Below, one piece after another: positions 9,319 to 16,329 of a stretch of DNA of 64,000 bases (positions within the stretch are counted from its first letter, which is position 1; every line of letters begins with the position of its first letter). The position numbers were made by a program, and so were the translations under genes. The stretch is from Arthrobacter sp. AFG20 (GTDB lineage Bacteria > Actinomycetota > Actinomycetes > Actinomycetales > Micrococcaceae): NCBI RefSeq assembly GCF_002892795.1, contig NZ_PJMC01000020.1:30721-94720 (forward strand), given 5' to 3'. Below the pieces are notes generated by a model that saw nothing but the letters and a program-made list of their open reading frames with translations, was not told where the DNA came from and did not search any database.

Positions 9319-9347
9319 TTGACACCCTTCCCCGGCAGTCATATCCT
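9319..9347 (+). promoter_or_regulatory. Near-consensus promoter of the ArsR-SRPBCC operon
   Basis: TTGACA at 9319-9324 and TATCCT at 9342-9347 are separated by exactly 17 bases. The expected start of transcription is near 9354, two bases before the ATG at 9356, so the mRNA is predicted to be leaderless. Confidence 0.75.
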
Positions 9348-9364
9348 ACAACCAAATGGTTGTA
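9347..9364 (+). promoter_or_regulatory. Palindromic operator over -10 box and start codon of the ArsR gene
   Basis: A perfect inverted repeat with 8-base arms and a 2-base centre (TACAACCA-AA-TGGTTGTA). It spans the last base of the -10 box, the predicted transcription start and the ATG with the next codons. The likely ligand is the ArsR-type repressor encoded right here, giving autoregulation. Confidence 0.72.
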
Positions 9365-9688
9365 GATCAGCTTAGCGATGCCGAACTCGACCGCCTCTTC
9401 CAGGCGTTTGCGGACACCACCCGGCGGGACATCATGCGCCGGGTGACGGTGGGCGAGTACTCGGTGACCGGCCTGGCGGCCCTCTACGCCATGAGTTTTG
9501 CCGCCGTTCAGAAGCACGTGGCGGTGTTGGAGCGCGCCTCCCTGGTTACCAAGGAGAAGCGCGGAAGGGAGCAGATCGTGCGGGGCAACCATGACGGCCT
9601 GGAGAAGGCCCGCCGGCTGCTTGATGAGTACGAGGCGATCTGGCGGCAGCGCGTCGCCCGGATCGCAGACATCCTCGCTGAAGAATAG
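9356..9688 (+). CDS. ArsR-family winged-helix repressor
   Basis: A 110-residue protein, the normal size for the family. The helix-turn-helix is clear: LDRLFQAFADTTRRDIMRRV, VTGLAALYAMSFAAVQKHVA and LVTKEKRGREQIV as the wing. There is no cysteine metal site, which fits the subgroup paired with SRPBCC (AHSA1) proteins rather than metal sensors. The ATG at 9356 has no ribosome binding site and probably begins a leaderless mRNA from the promoter at 9319-9347. The palindrome over this start suggests self-repression. The SRPBCC gene follows after 13 bases, so both are one transcript. The signal that relieves repression is unknown. Confidence 0.9.
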   Translation: MVVDQLSDAELDRLFQAFADTTRRDIMRRVTVGEYSVTGLAALYAMSFAAVQKHVAVLERASLVTKEKRGREQIVRGNHDGLEKARRLLDEYEAIWRQRVARIADILAEE

Positions 9689-9701
9689 GAAGGGTCCGGC
9701 A

Positions 9702-10199
9702 ATGACGGTTATCAGTTCCACCAAGAATCCCGAGGCACTCAGCTTCACCCTCGTGGCGGAGTTCGACGCCGACGTAAAGCGCGTATGGCAGATCTGGGAA
9801 GACCCGCGGCAGCTCGAGCGCTGGTGGGGCCCGCCCACCTACCCGGCCACGTTCAGCCAGTACGAGTTCACGCCCGGCGGAGAGGCGTCCTACTACATGA
9901 CCGGCCCCGAGGGTGAGAAGCCCCGCGGCTGGTGGCGGATCACCGACATCCAGGCGCCGAACCTGCTCGAGTTCGACGACGGGTTCGCCGACGACAACGG
10001 TGCGCCCGTCCAGGAGATGGGCAGCGCGCACGCCACCGTCACGCTGGAGGACATAGGCGGGCGCACCCGGATGACCGTCCAGTCCGTCTTCGAGTCCGAA
10101 GAGCAGATGAAGAAGATGATGGAGATGGGCATGGAAGAGGGCATGAAGGAGGCCGCCGGCCAGATCGACGCCCTCCTGGCCGAGCACTCCCGCGCCTAG
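9702..10199 (+). CDS. SRPBCC (AHSA1/START-like) domain protein
   Basis: A 165-residue protein with the AHSA1-type SRPBCC fold. The typical first strand and helix are seen (FTLVAEFDADVKRVWQIWEDPRQLERWWGPP), followed by FEPGG-like FTPGGEASYYMTGPEG and the C-terminal long helix, which is rich in Met and Glu (EQMKKMMEMGMEEGMKEAAG). The fold makes a hydrophobic pocket for a lipid-like or polyketide-like ligand; members paired with ArsR regulators have no settled function. AGGAAGGG lies 7 bases before the ATG at 9702 and the ArsR stop is 13 bases upstream. The frame is open further upstream inside the ArsR gene, but that part is only overlap. Confidence 0.88.
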   Translation: MTVISSTKNPEALSFTLVAEFDADVKRVWQIWEDPRQLERWWGPPTYPATFSQYEFTPGGEASYYMTGPEGEKPRGWWRITDIQAPNLLEFDDGFADDNGAPVQEMGSAHATVTLEDIGGRTRMTVQSVFESEEQMKKMMEMGMEEGMKEAAGQIDALLAEHSRA

Positions 10200-10240
10200 C
10201 ACGCTGCTCGGGCCGGCCAGCCAGCCAGACGCAAAAGCAA

Positions 10241-10275
10241 GAGGACGACGGCGGGAAAGTCCCGCCGTCGTCCTC
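10241..10275. terminator. Bidirectional terminator hairpin (GACGACGGCGGG family)
   Basis: A perfect stem of 15 bp (10241-10255 with 10261-10275), extendable to 16 bp with a 3-base loop. It lies between the convergent SRPBCC gene and a small gene on the minus strand. It is one member of a recurring hairpin type in this window. Confidence 0.85.
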
Positions 10276-10290
10276 CTTAGTTTGTGCTGG

Positions 10291-10479
10291 CTAGAGTGCA
10301 GCGCCTGCGGTGTTCAGGCTGAGCGTGAAGGTGTTCGGGCCGCTAAGGGTGACGGCGACGTCGCTCTTCTGTGCGTTGGCCCGGCTCGAAAAATCGTGCA
10401 CCAGCGTCTCCAGCGTGTGGTTCACTGCAGAACGGTCCCAGATCTTGATCGTCATTGATTCGGCGGTGTCAAAGGTCAT
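10291..10479 (-). CDS. Small hypothetical protein
   Basis: A 62-residue protein that I do not recognise. It has alternating polar and hydrophobic strands near the C-terminus (SDVAVTLSGPNTFTLSLNTAG) and an N-terminal helix-like part (HTLETLVHDFSSRANAQ). It converges on the SRPBCC gene and shares the terminator at 10241-10275, which supports a real transcript. No strong ribosome binding site is seen before 10479 or before the second Met (10455). Codon use at third positions fits its neighbours. Function unknown. Confidence 0.5.
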   Translation of the reverse strand: MTFDTAESMTIKIWDRSAVNHTLETLVHDFSSRANAQKSDVAVTLSGPNTFTLSLNTAGAAL

Positions 10480-10782
10480 TTTTCAGTGCTTTCGTGTCTG
10501 GGCATGGCGCCAATGCGATGCCGCGGAACAGGTCAGCCCAGGAACGCTCGGAGGCCTTAGGCAGCTCGACGAGCTCACCGGTTTGGCCTCATTGCGTCCA
10601 CCAGGATTTGGTTGTGTTTGAACTTCTAAGCCCGCATTTGGAAAGCGTATTCCTACCGGGCTTCACTCTATGATGCACAGGCGGCGGCGGGCATTTCAAC
10701 CGATTTCGCCCCAAACGGCGGGTGAGGTTTGCCACATGCAGTCGGGGCGGTGCAGGGCGGGCGTGAGCGCCCCCACATTCAG
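10480..10782. other. Intergenic stretch without recognised gene
   Basis: About 300 bases upstream of the small minus-strand gene. I find no convincing coding region, RNA gene or strong promoter in it; the next landmark is the inverted repeat at 10783. Confidence 0.5.
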
Positions 10783-10844
10783 CGCGAACGTACACTTGAG
10801 GCCCTCAGGAAGCGATTCCCAAGGGCCCCAAGTGTACGTTCGCG
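10783..10844. repeat. Long inverted repeat, family A copy 1 (CGCGAACG type)
   Basis: Arms CGCGAACGTACACTTG (10783-10798) and its exact complement (10829-10844) give a 16-bp stem. After one mismatch, GGCCCT/AGGGCC extends it by 6 bp around a loop at 10806-10821. Copies 2 and 3 are at 16024 and 56804. Compared with those, the T-A pair at 10791/10836 replaces a G-C pair, so the stem is kept. It lies downstream of the biotin carboxylase gene, which ends at 10915 on the minus strand. Confidence 0.85.
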
Positions 10845-10914
10845 TAGGGTGGTGGAGCCGGAGACCGCCGTCGTCCTTCCGTCGCCTTCCCTATCAAGCG
10901 AGCGAGCTGCTGGT

Positions 10915-12678
10915 TTATCCGATAAGCGCCAGGACCGAGCCGGACGTGACCACGTCGCCGGCCCCGGCGGCGACGCCGGAGAGGACACCGCCGCGGTGGG
11001 CAGGCACGCTGGTCTCCATCTTCATTGCCTCCAGTACCACCACGGGGTCACCCGCCGCCACCTCTGCCCCCGGCTCCACGAGCCACTTGACCACGGTGCC
11101 GCTCATGGCGGCGCGGAGCTCGGCCGGATCCGAGATGCCGGACCCGCCGTCGCGAGAGCCGGCGACCGAAGAGGCCCCCAGTCCGCCGGGAAGTGCCTGG
11201 CCTGAACGCGCCCAGCCGTCCAGCAGGTCAGCCGGAAGGCCGACGGCGAGCCGGCGGCCGTCCAGGTCCACGGTGATGGTGCGCCGGCGGCCTTCGGGCC
11301 CAGCAGGGTTGAAGCCGGGATCGGCCGGCACCTGGTCGGCGAAGTCCGTCTCGATCCAGCGGGTGTGGACGTCCAGACCGGTCTCGGACGTGAAGTCCGC
11401 TGCCTCCACCACGGCGCGGTGGAACGGCAGGACTGTGGCCACACCGCCGATGCTGATCTCGGCGAGTGCGCGGCGTGCCCGGCGCAGCGCCTGCTGGCGG
11501 TCGGCGCCGGTGACAATCAGCTTCGCCAGGAGCGAGTCGAACTGCGGGGCCACGAAGGAGCCGGAACGGACGCCGGTGTCCAGCCGGATGCCGGGGCCGG
11601 TTGGTGCCGTGAACTCGGTGACGGTGCCGGGGGAGGGCAGGAAGCCGCGCCCCACGTCCTCGGCGTTGATCCTGAATTCAAATGCGTGGCCGCGGGGAGC
11701 GGGGTCCTCGGTGAGGGACAGCCGTTCCCCGGCGGCGATCCGGAACTGCTCCTGGACCAGGTCGATCCCGGTGGTTTCCTCGGTGATGGGGTGTTCCACC
11801 TGCAGCCGCGTGTTCACCTCAAGGAAGGCGACGGTCCCGTCGGCGGCCACCAGGAACTCCACCGTCCCCGCACCCGAGTAGTTGGCTTCCCGGCAAACTG
11901 CCTTGGCGGCGTCGTAAATCTGGGTCCGCTGACCGTCACTGAGGAACGGCGCGGGAGCCTCCTCCACCAGCTTCTGGTGGCGGCGCTGGAGCGAGCAGTC
12001 CCGGGTTCCGACGACGATGACGTTGCCGTGCGTGTCGGCCAGCACCTGGGCTTCGACGTGCCGCGGCCTGTCCAGGTAACGTTCCACGAAGCATTCGCCG
12101 CGGCCGAACGCGGCCACCGCCTCACGCACCGCGGAGTCGAAGGCCTCCTCGACCTCGTCCATGTTCCGGACCACCTTCAGGCCGCGGCCGCCGCCGCCGA
12201 AGGCAGCCTTGATGGCGATGGGGAGCCCGTGTTCCTCCGCGAAGGCGCGGGCCTCGGCGGCGGATTCCACCGGCCCGTCGCTGCCCGCCACGAGCGGGGC
12301 GCCGGCGCGGACGGCGATCTCGCGGGCCGTGATCTTGTTGCCGAGCTGGCGGATGGCCTCCGGCGACGGCCCGATCCAGGCGAGTCCGGCATCCAGCACC
12401 GCCTGGGCAAAATCCGCATTCTCGGACAGGAAGCCATATCCGGGATGGACCGCGTCCGCTCCCGCCTTGGCTGCCACGCCGAGCAGCTTGGGGATGTTCA
12501 GGTAAGTGTCGGCGGGGGAGTTGCCGCCGAGGCTGAAGGCCTCGTCCGCGGCGGCGACGTGCATGGCGTCCGCGTCGATGTCCGCGTACACAGCCGCGGA
12601 GGCCAGCTGGGCGTCGTCGCAGGCCCGGGCGATGCGGACGGCGATTTCACCGCGGTTGGCTATGAGGACCTTGTGCAT
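10915..12678 (-). CDS. Biotin carboxylase fused to biotin carboxyl carrier domain
   Basis: A 587-residue protein. Residues 1 to about 450 are a biotin carboxylase (KVLIANRGEIAVRIARAC at the start, HPGYGFLSENADFAQA, the ATP-grasp glycine loop FGGGGRGLKVV, EVNTRLQVEHPITEET near the active site). The C-terminus is a biotinyl domain with the carrier lysine near residue 553 in VVLEAMKMETSV. It would carboxylate its own biotin with ATP and bicarbonate. No carboxyltransferase gene is adjacent; instead its start overlaps by one base the stop of the PxpBC gene. Biotin carboxylase genes next to 5-oxoprolinase genes are a known recurrent arrangement, but their role there is not established. Confidence 0.92.
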   Translation of the reverse strand: MHKVLIANRGEIAVRIARACDDAQLASAAVYADIDADAMHVAAADEAFSLGGNSPADTYLNIPKLLGVAAKAGADAVHPGYGFLSENADFAQAVLDAGLAWIGPSPEAIRQLGNKITAREIAVRAGAPLVAGSDGPVESAAEARAFAEEHGLPIAIKAAFGGGGRGLKVVRNMDEVEEAFDSAVREAVAAFGRGECFVERYLDRPRHVEAQVLADTHGNVIVVGTRDCSLQRRHQKLVEEAPAPFLSDGQRTQIYDAAKAVCREANYSGAGTVEFLVAADGTVAFLEVNTRLQVEHPITEETTGIDLVQEQFRIAAGERLSLTEDPAPRGHAFEFRINAEDVGRGFLPSPGTVTEFTAPTGPGIRLDTGVRSGSFVAPQFDSLLAKLIVTGADRQQALRRARRALAEISIGGVATVLPFHRAVVEAADFTSETGLDVHTRWIETDFADQVPADPGFNPAGPEGRRRTITVDLDGRRLAVGLPADLLDGWARSGQALPGGLGASSVAGSRDGGSGISDPAELRAAMSGTVVKWLVEPGAEVAAGDPVVVLEAMKMETSVPAHRGGVLSGVAAGAGDVVTSGSVLALIG

Positions 12679-14435
12679 CAGTTGCTCGCTTTTCGTTGTG
12701 AAGACTTTTCGGAGGAGCCGGCGGGGGCGGCAGTTTCGGGGGCGATGCGGAAGCGGATGCTGCCGCCGATCGGAACCTGGGCAGCCAGATCGAGCTGGTG
12801 GTCCACCACCACTCCGATCACCGGGTACCCGCCTGTGATCGGATGGTCGGCGAGGAAGAGCACAGGCAGGCCTTCAGGCGGCATCTGGATGGCGCCGGCC
12901 ACCGTTCCTTCGCTGGGAAGCTCACCGGTGCGGCTCCGCTCCAGGGGTGTTCCCTGCAGCCTCATGCCCACGCGGTTTGACTCCGGCTTGACCGTCCAGT
13001 CCTGGGCACAGAGGGAGTCGATCGCGGCCTGGTCGAACCAGTCCGCGCGCGGTCCGAGGATGATGTCCAGCAGGGTGACGCCCTCCCCGGGATACTCAGG
13101 CTGGATTTCCGGGCTGCCCACGACGCCGGACTCGGCCGCGCCACCGGACGGCAGCACCTGGCCGGCCGCCAGCGGCTTCGGTCCTATCCCGGACATCGTG
13201 TCCGTGGAGCGACTGCCCAGCACCGGCGGTGCGTCGACGCCTCCCCGGACAGCGACGTAACTGCGGAAGCCGGCGTCGGGAACTCCGATGGTGAGGATTT
13301 CGCCGTCGAGGAGGGCGAACGGTGCGGCCACCGGGACGGTGCGCTGCCGCGCCTCTGCAGTCTTCTGTGCGTCGCCGTTCTGTGGATCGCCGGTTTCCGT
13401 TTCGCTGGGGGTGGCCGACGGCGTCACGACGGTGAGTGCCGACGGCGCCCCGGCAACGGCCAGGACCTGGTCCCCGATGGCCTGGACTCTGAGCCCTCCG
13501 GCTACCGTCTCGATGGCGGCGGCTGATGGCGCGTTCCCGACCAGGCGGTTGGCCCGGCGGAGCGACGCCCGGTCCAGCGCACCGGCGGCTGAGACGCCAA
13601 GGGCCGAATGCCCCTGCCGGCCAAGGTCCTGGATGAGGCTGTGGATTCCGGGCGACAGGACGCGGAGTCCGGAGGTGGTTGCGGTGGCTGTCTGCTGGCC
13701 GCTGTCCTGGGATCCTTGGGGAGCCAACTGAACCACTTCGCGGACGGCGCGGAACTGCACCCGGTGCCCGGGGCTGGCCAGCGCGGGTTCGGGACGGTCG
13801 AGGTCCCACATTTTGGCTCCCGTGCGGCCGATCAGCTGCCAGCCACCCGGCGACTTGCGCGGGTAGACGGCGGAATAGTTGCCGGCCAGCGCCACCGATC
13901 CCGCCGGGACGGCGGTGCGAGGGGAACTCCGGCGCGGAACCTCCAGCGACTGGTTCTCACCCACCATGTACCCAAAGCCTGGCGCGAAGCCCGCGAAGGC
14001 AACGGTCCAGACCTGGCCGGTGTGGGCTGCGATCACACCGTCGGCACCGAGGCCGGTGAGCTTCCCCACTTCGGCGAGATCCTCGCCGTCGTACACAGTG
14101 TCAATGACCACAAGGCCACCGGCCTGCTCCGCCGGTGCCGTGAGGTCCAGCTGAAGGAGGGCCTGGCCGATGCGCCGTGCGGCCGCGGGGGATTCGGCCC
14201 TGACCATGACGGTCTCGGCGGCGGCCAGGACATCCTGCTGGCCCGAAAACGGAGCCTCGAGGAGCGCGGCCTGCAGGGCGAGCACGTCCTGCGTTCCGGA
14301 TAATTCGGCGAGAACGGTGCGCGTTCCCACCGGCCGTACCGCGCGCACCCTGCCGGGGCGGGCGGTGCTTGGGCGGGCGTCCGCGGCCGGCTGGCCGGAT
14401 GATGCAGAGGGCACGTCCACGTTGGTGTTTGCCAT
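12678..14435 (-). CDS. 5-oxoprolinase subunits B and C, fused (KipI-KipA type)
   Basis: A protein of about 585 residues joining PxpB (KipI, N-terminal about 230 residues, with VAFAGFAPGFGYMVG and VPRRSSPRTAVPAGSVALAG) to PxpC (KipA, from about GLRVLSPGIHSLIQDLGRQG on, with RRANRLVGN and the biotin-dependent-carboxylase-like fold to the end). Bacterial PxpA, PxpB and PxpC together hydrolyse 5-oxo-L-proline to L-glutamate with ATP. In most bacteria B and C are separate, so this is a fusion. The ATG at 14435 has AGGA a few bases upstream; an in-frame ATG at 14459, 1 base after the PxpA stop, is the alternative but lacks a binding site. The stop overlaps the next ATG (TGATG). Confidence 0.9.
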   Translation of the reverse strand: MANTNVDVPSASSGQPAADARPSTARPGRVRAVRPVGTRTVLAELSGTQDVLALQAALLEAPFSGQQDVLAAAETVMVRAESPAAARRIGQALLQLDLTAPAEQAGGLVVIDTVYDGEDLAEVGKLTGLGADGVIAAHTGQVWTVAFAGFAPGFGYMVGENQSLEVPRRSSPRTAVPAGSVALAGNYSAVYPRKSPGGWQLIGRTGAKMWDLDRPEPALASPGHRVQFRAVREVVQLAPQGSQDSGQQTATATTSGLRVLSPGIHSLIQDLGRQGHSALGVSAAGALDRASLRRANRLVGNAPSAAAIETVAGGLRVQAIGDQVLAVAGAPSALTVVTPSATPSETETGDPQNGDAQKTAEARQRTVPVAAPFALLDGEILTIGVPDAGFRSYVAVRGGVDAPPVLGSRSTDTMSGIGPKPLAAGQVLPSGGAAESGVVGSPEIQPEYPGEGVTLLDIILGPRADWFDQAAIDSLCAQDWTVKPESNRVGMRLQGTPLERSRTGELPSEGTVAGAIQMPPEGLPVLFLADHPITGGYPVIGVVVDHQLDLAAQVPIGGSIRFRIAPETAAPAGSSEKSSQRKASN

Positions 14436-14460
14436 CGGGTCCTGGATCCGTCGCTTCATG

Positions 14461-15219
14461 CTAGACGAAGGCTTTGATGTTGATGCCGGAGGCGTCGAGC
14501 GCCCTCTTCACGGCGACAGCCATGGCCACTGCGCCGGGAAAATCCCCGTGGACGCACACCGATTCCGCGCTGATCCTCAGGTCCGAACCGTCGATCGCGC
14601 TGATGGCCTGCCCGGTGGTCATTTGCAGGACCCGGGCGGCAACCGCCTCAGGGTCCTCCAGGACGGAGCCCGGCTGGGAGCGAGACGTCAGCGTGCCGTC
14701 CGGGTTGTAGGCGCGGTCCGCGAACGCCTCGGAGACGGCACGGAGGCCGGCTGCTTCCGCTAGCCGCAGCACTTCGGAACCGGGCAGGCCAAGGATGGGC
14801 AGGCTGGGATCCACCGACTTCACCGCGTCCACCACGGCGCGTGCCTGGGCGGTGTTGTGGACGATGGCGTTGTAGAGGCCACCATGCGGCTTCACGTAGC
14901 GGACCCGGGTGCCGGCCGTCGCTGCCAGGGCCTGCAGCGCTCCGATCTGGTAGACGACGTCGTCGGCCAGCTCAAGGGGGTCGACGTCCATGTACCGGCG
15001 GCCGAATCCGGCCAGATCGCGGTAGCCCACATGGGCCCCGACGACGACGCCGGCCTTCGCCGCCGCCTCGCAGGTGGACCGGATGACGCTGGGATCGCCG
15101 GCGTGGAATCCGCAGGCCACGTTGGCGCTCGACACGGAGGCCATCATGGCGGCGTCGTCTCCCAGGCTCCATCGCCCGAAGGATTCACCGACGTCACTGT
15201 TCAAATCTATTGCATGCAT
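14461..15219 (-). CDS. pxpA: 5-oxoprolinase subunit A (LamB/YcsF family)
   Basis: A 252-residue protein of normal family length. The signatures are IDLNSDVGESFG at the N-terminus, SSANVACGFHAGDP, GAHVGYRDLAGFGRR, YVKPHGGLYN and ICVHGD-like VCVHGDFPGA near the C-terminus. It is the hydrolase-like subunit of PxpABC that opens the pyroglutamate ring. The start at 15219 is preceded by GAGGG 5 bases upstream; an in-frame ATG 12 bases earlier has no such site. It is the first gene of the minus-strand set pxpA-pxpBC-biotin carboxylase and diverges from the GntR gene, with candidate operators in between. Confidence 0.93.
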   Translation of the reverse strand: MHAIDLNSDVGESFGRWSLGDDAAMMASVSSANVACGFHAGDPSVIRSTCEAAAKAGVVVGAHVGYRDLAGFGRRYMDVDPLELADDVVYQIGALQALAATAGTRVRYVKPHGGLYNAIVHNTAQARAVVDAVKSVDPSLPILGLPGSEVLRLAEAAGLRAVSEAFADRAYNPDGTLTSRSQPGSVLEDPEAVAARVLQMTTGQAISAIDGSDLRISAESVCVHGDFPGAVAMAVAVKRALDASGINIKAFV

Positions 15220-15272
15220 TGTGACCCTCATCTCAACTCGTCCTTACACAAGGATGCACCCTCCGGCAAAAA

Positions 15273-15299
15273 TGTTCAACAATTCAACAATCTGATTGT
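15273..15299. promoter_or_regulatory. Candidate GntR/FCD operators between pxpA and its regulator
   Basis: Two motifs lie side by side. TGTTCAACAA (15273-15282) is shared with the region before the MFS gene at 16142-16151, and the 11-mer there fits the FadR-subfamily consensus TNGTNNNACNA. ACAATC-T-GATTGT (15287-15299) is a perfect 6-base palindrome. Their place in the divergent gap fits control of pxpA and the regulator gene. Confidence 0.5.
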
Positions 15300-15323
15300 G
15301 GGTGATTCGTGTAAATTCGGTGT

Positions 15324-15998
15324 ATGGCCACAGTCAATCCGAGTTCAGGCGTAGCCCGGCTGCGCGTTGCCGTGCCCGCGGTGGCCACCCGTGTTGCCAG
15401 TGAGCTCCGGCTCCAGATCGCCGAAGGCGCGCTCCTTCCCGGGGCGAAGCTGAAGGAAGAGGCACTTTCCGAGGAGCTGGGCGTCTCCCGCAATACGGTT
15501 CGCGAGGCGTTTGCCGAGCTCGCCAGCGAGCGCCTGGTGGTCCGCCAGCCGAACCGTGGCGTCTTTGTCGCCAGCCTCGAGGCCAACGACATCCATGACG
15601 TCTACGTGGTGCGGCGCGCCATCGAAATCAGTGCGGTCCGCGGCGGCGGAAGTGCCGAAAGCATCGCGGCCGTGCGCGCGGCCGTGGAGGAAGGGAAGCG
15701 GGCTGCCGAGGCCGGAGACAGCGAGGGGCTGGGCAGCGCGAACGCGCACTTCCATGGTGCCCTGGTGGCGATGGCCGGCAGTGAACGCCTGAATGTCATC
15801 ATGTCGCAGGTGCTTGCCGAGATGCGCCTGTTCTTCCACAAGGCCTCCATTGATGGGGGCTTCTACCAGGATTACCTGGCTGACAATGATCAGATCTGCA
15901 AGGCCCTCGAAGCCGGGGACAACGACCTAGCGGCCGAGCGCCTCCTTGCCTATCTCGCCCGGTCCGAAGAGCACCAGACGGCAGTCCACACGTCCTAG
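15324..15998 (+). CDS. GntR-family regulator with FCD domain
   Basis: A 224-residue protein. The winged helix spans about residues 15-85 (VASELRLQIAEGALLPGAKL, LSEELGVSRNTVREAFAELA, RLVVRQPNRGVFVA). The all-helical FCD ligand domain follows (VYVVRRAIEISAV, ANAHFHGALVAMAG, with His residues that bind metal in this class). It sits divergently from pxpA and upstream of an MFS importer and DUF1445 gene, so it probably senses 5-oxoproline or a related acid. There is no ribosome binding site; a TAAATT hexamer ends 6 bases before the ATG, so the mRNA is likely leaderless. An inverted repeat (family A copy 2) follows the stop codon. Confidence 0.9.
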   Translation: MATVNPSSGVARLRVAVPAVATRVASELRLQIAEGALLPGAKLKEEALSEELGVSRNTVREAFAELASERLVVRQPNRGVFVASLEANDIHDVYVVRRAIEISAVRGGGSAESIAAVRAAVEEGKRAAEAGDSEGLGSANAHFHGALVAMAGSERLNVIMSQVLAEMRLFFHKASIDGGFYQDYLADNDQICKALEAGDNDLAAERLLAYLARSEEHQTAVHTS

Positions 15999-16023
15999 CT
16001 GGCGCTTTCCACTACCCCCACAC

Positions 16024-16089
16024 AGCGCGAACGGACACTTGTGGCCCCTGAGAAACGCTTCCCGGGGGCCACAAGTGTCCGTTCGCGCT
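16024..16089. repeat. Long inverted repeat, family A copy 2 (perfect 25-bp arms)
   Basis: Perfect 25-base arms at 16024-16048 and 16065-16089 begin AGCGCGAACGGACACTTG and continue TGGCCCC, with a 16-base loop. It follows the GntR stop codon by 26 bases. No T-run follows either arm, so it is not a textbook terminator. It is the most regular of the three family A copies. Confidence 0.9.
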
Positions 16090-16140
16090 TAATCAGCGCA
16101 GCCCACCCCGCCCTTGACGGTGTGATCCAGGTCGCGTACA

Positions 16141-16182
16141 TTGTTCAACAAGTTTGGATTGTTCTACATTTCCACAATCCAA
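16141..16182. promoter_or_regulatory. Candidate GntR operators before the MFS gene
   Basis: TTGTTCAACAA (16141-16151) is a near-palindrome fitting the FadR-type consensus TNGTNNNACNA and recurs upstream of the GntR gene. It is followed by TTGGATTGT (16154-16162) and its exact complement ACAATCCAA (16174-16182), an inverted repeat with an 11-base spacer. Both lie about 150-190 bases upstream of the MFS start. Confidence 0.5.
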
Positions 16183-16329
16183 CAGAATGTTCGCTTTCGG
16201 CGGCTATCCGGAGGAAGCCGCCACCAGCCTCGGTGCCGCGCCCTGTCGATGTCGCAGGGCCGGACAGACTGGCGCACCCGTGCATCCGTAGCAAGACGGA
16301 TGGCATCCACACTTCTCATGGAGGAACAA

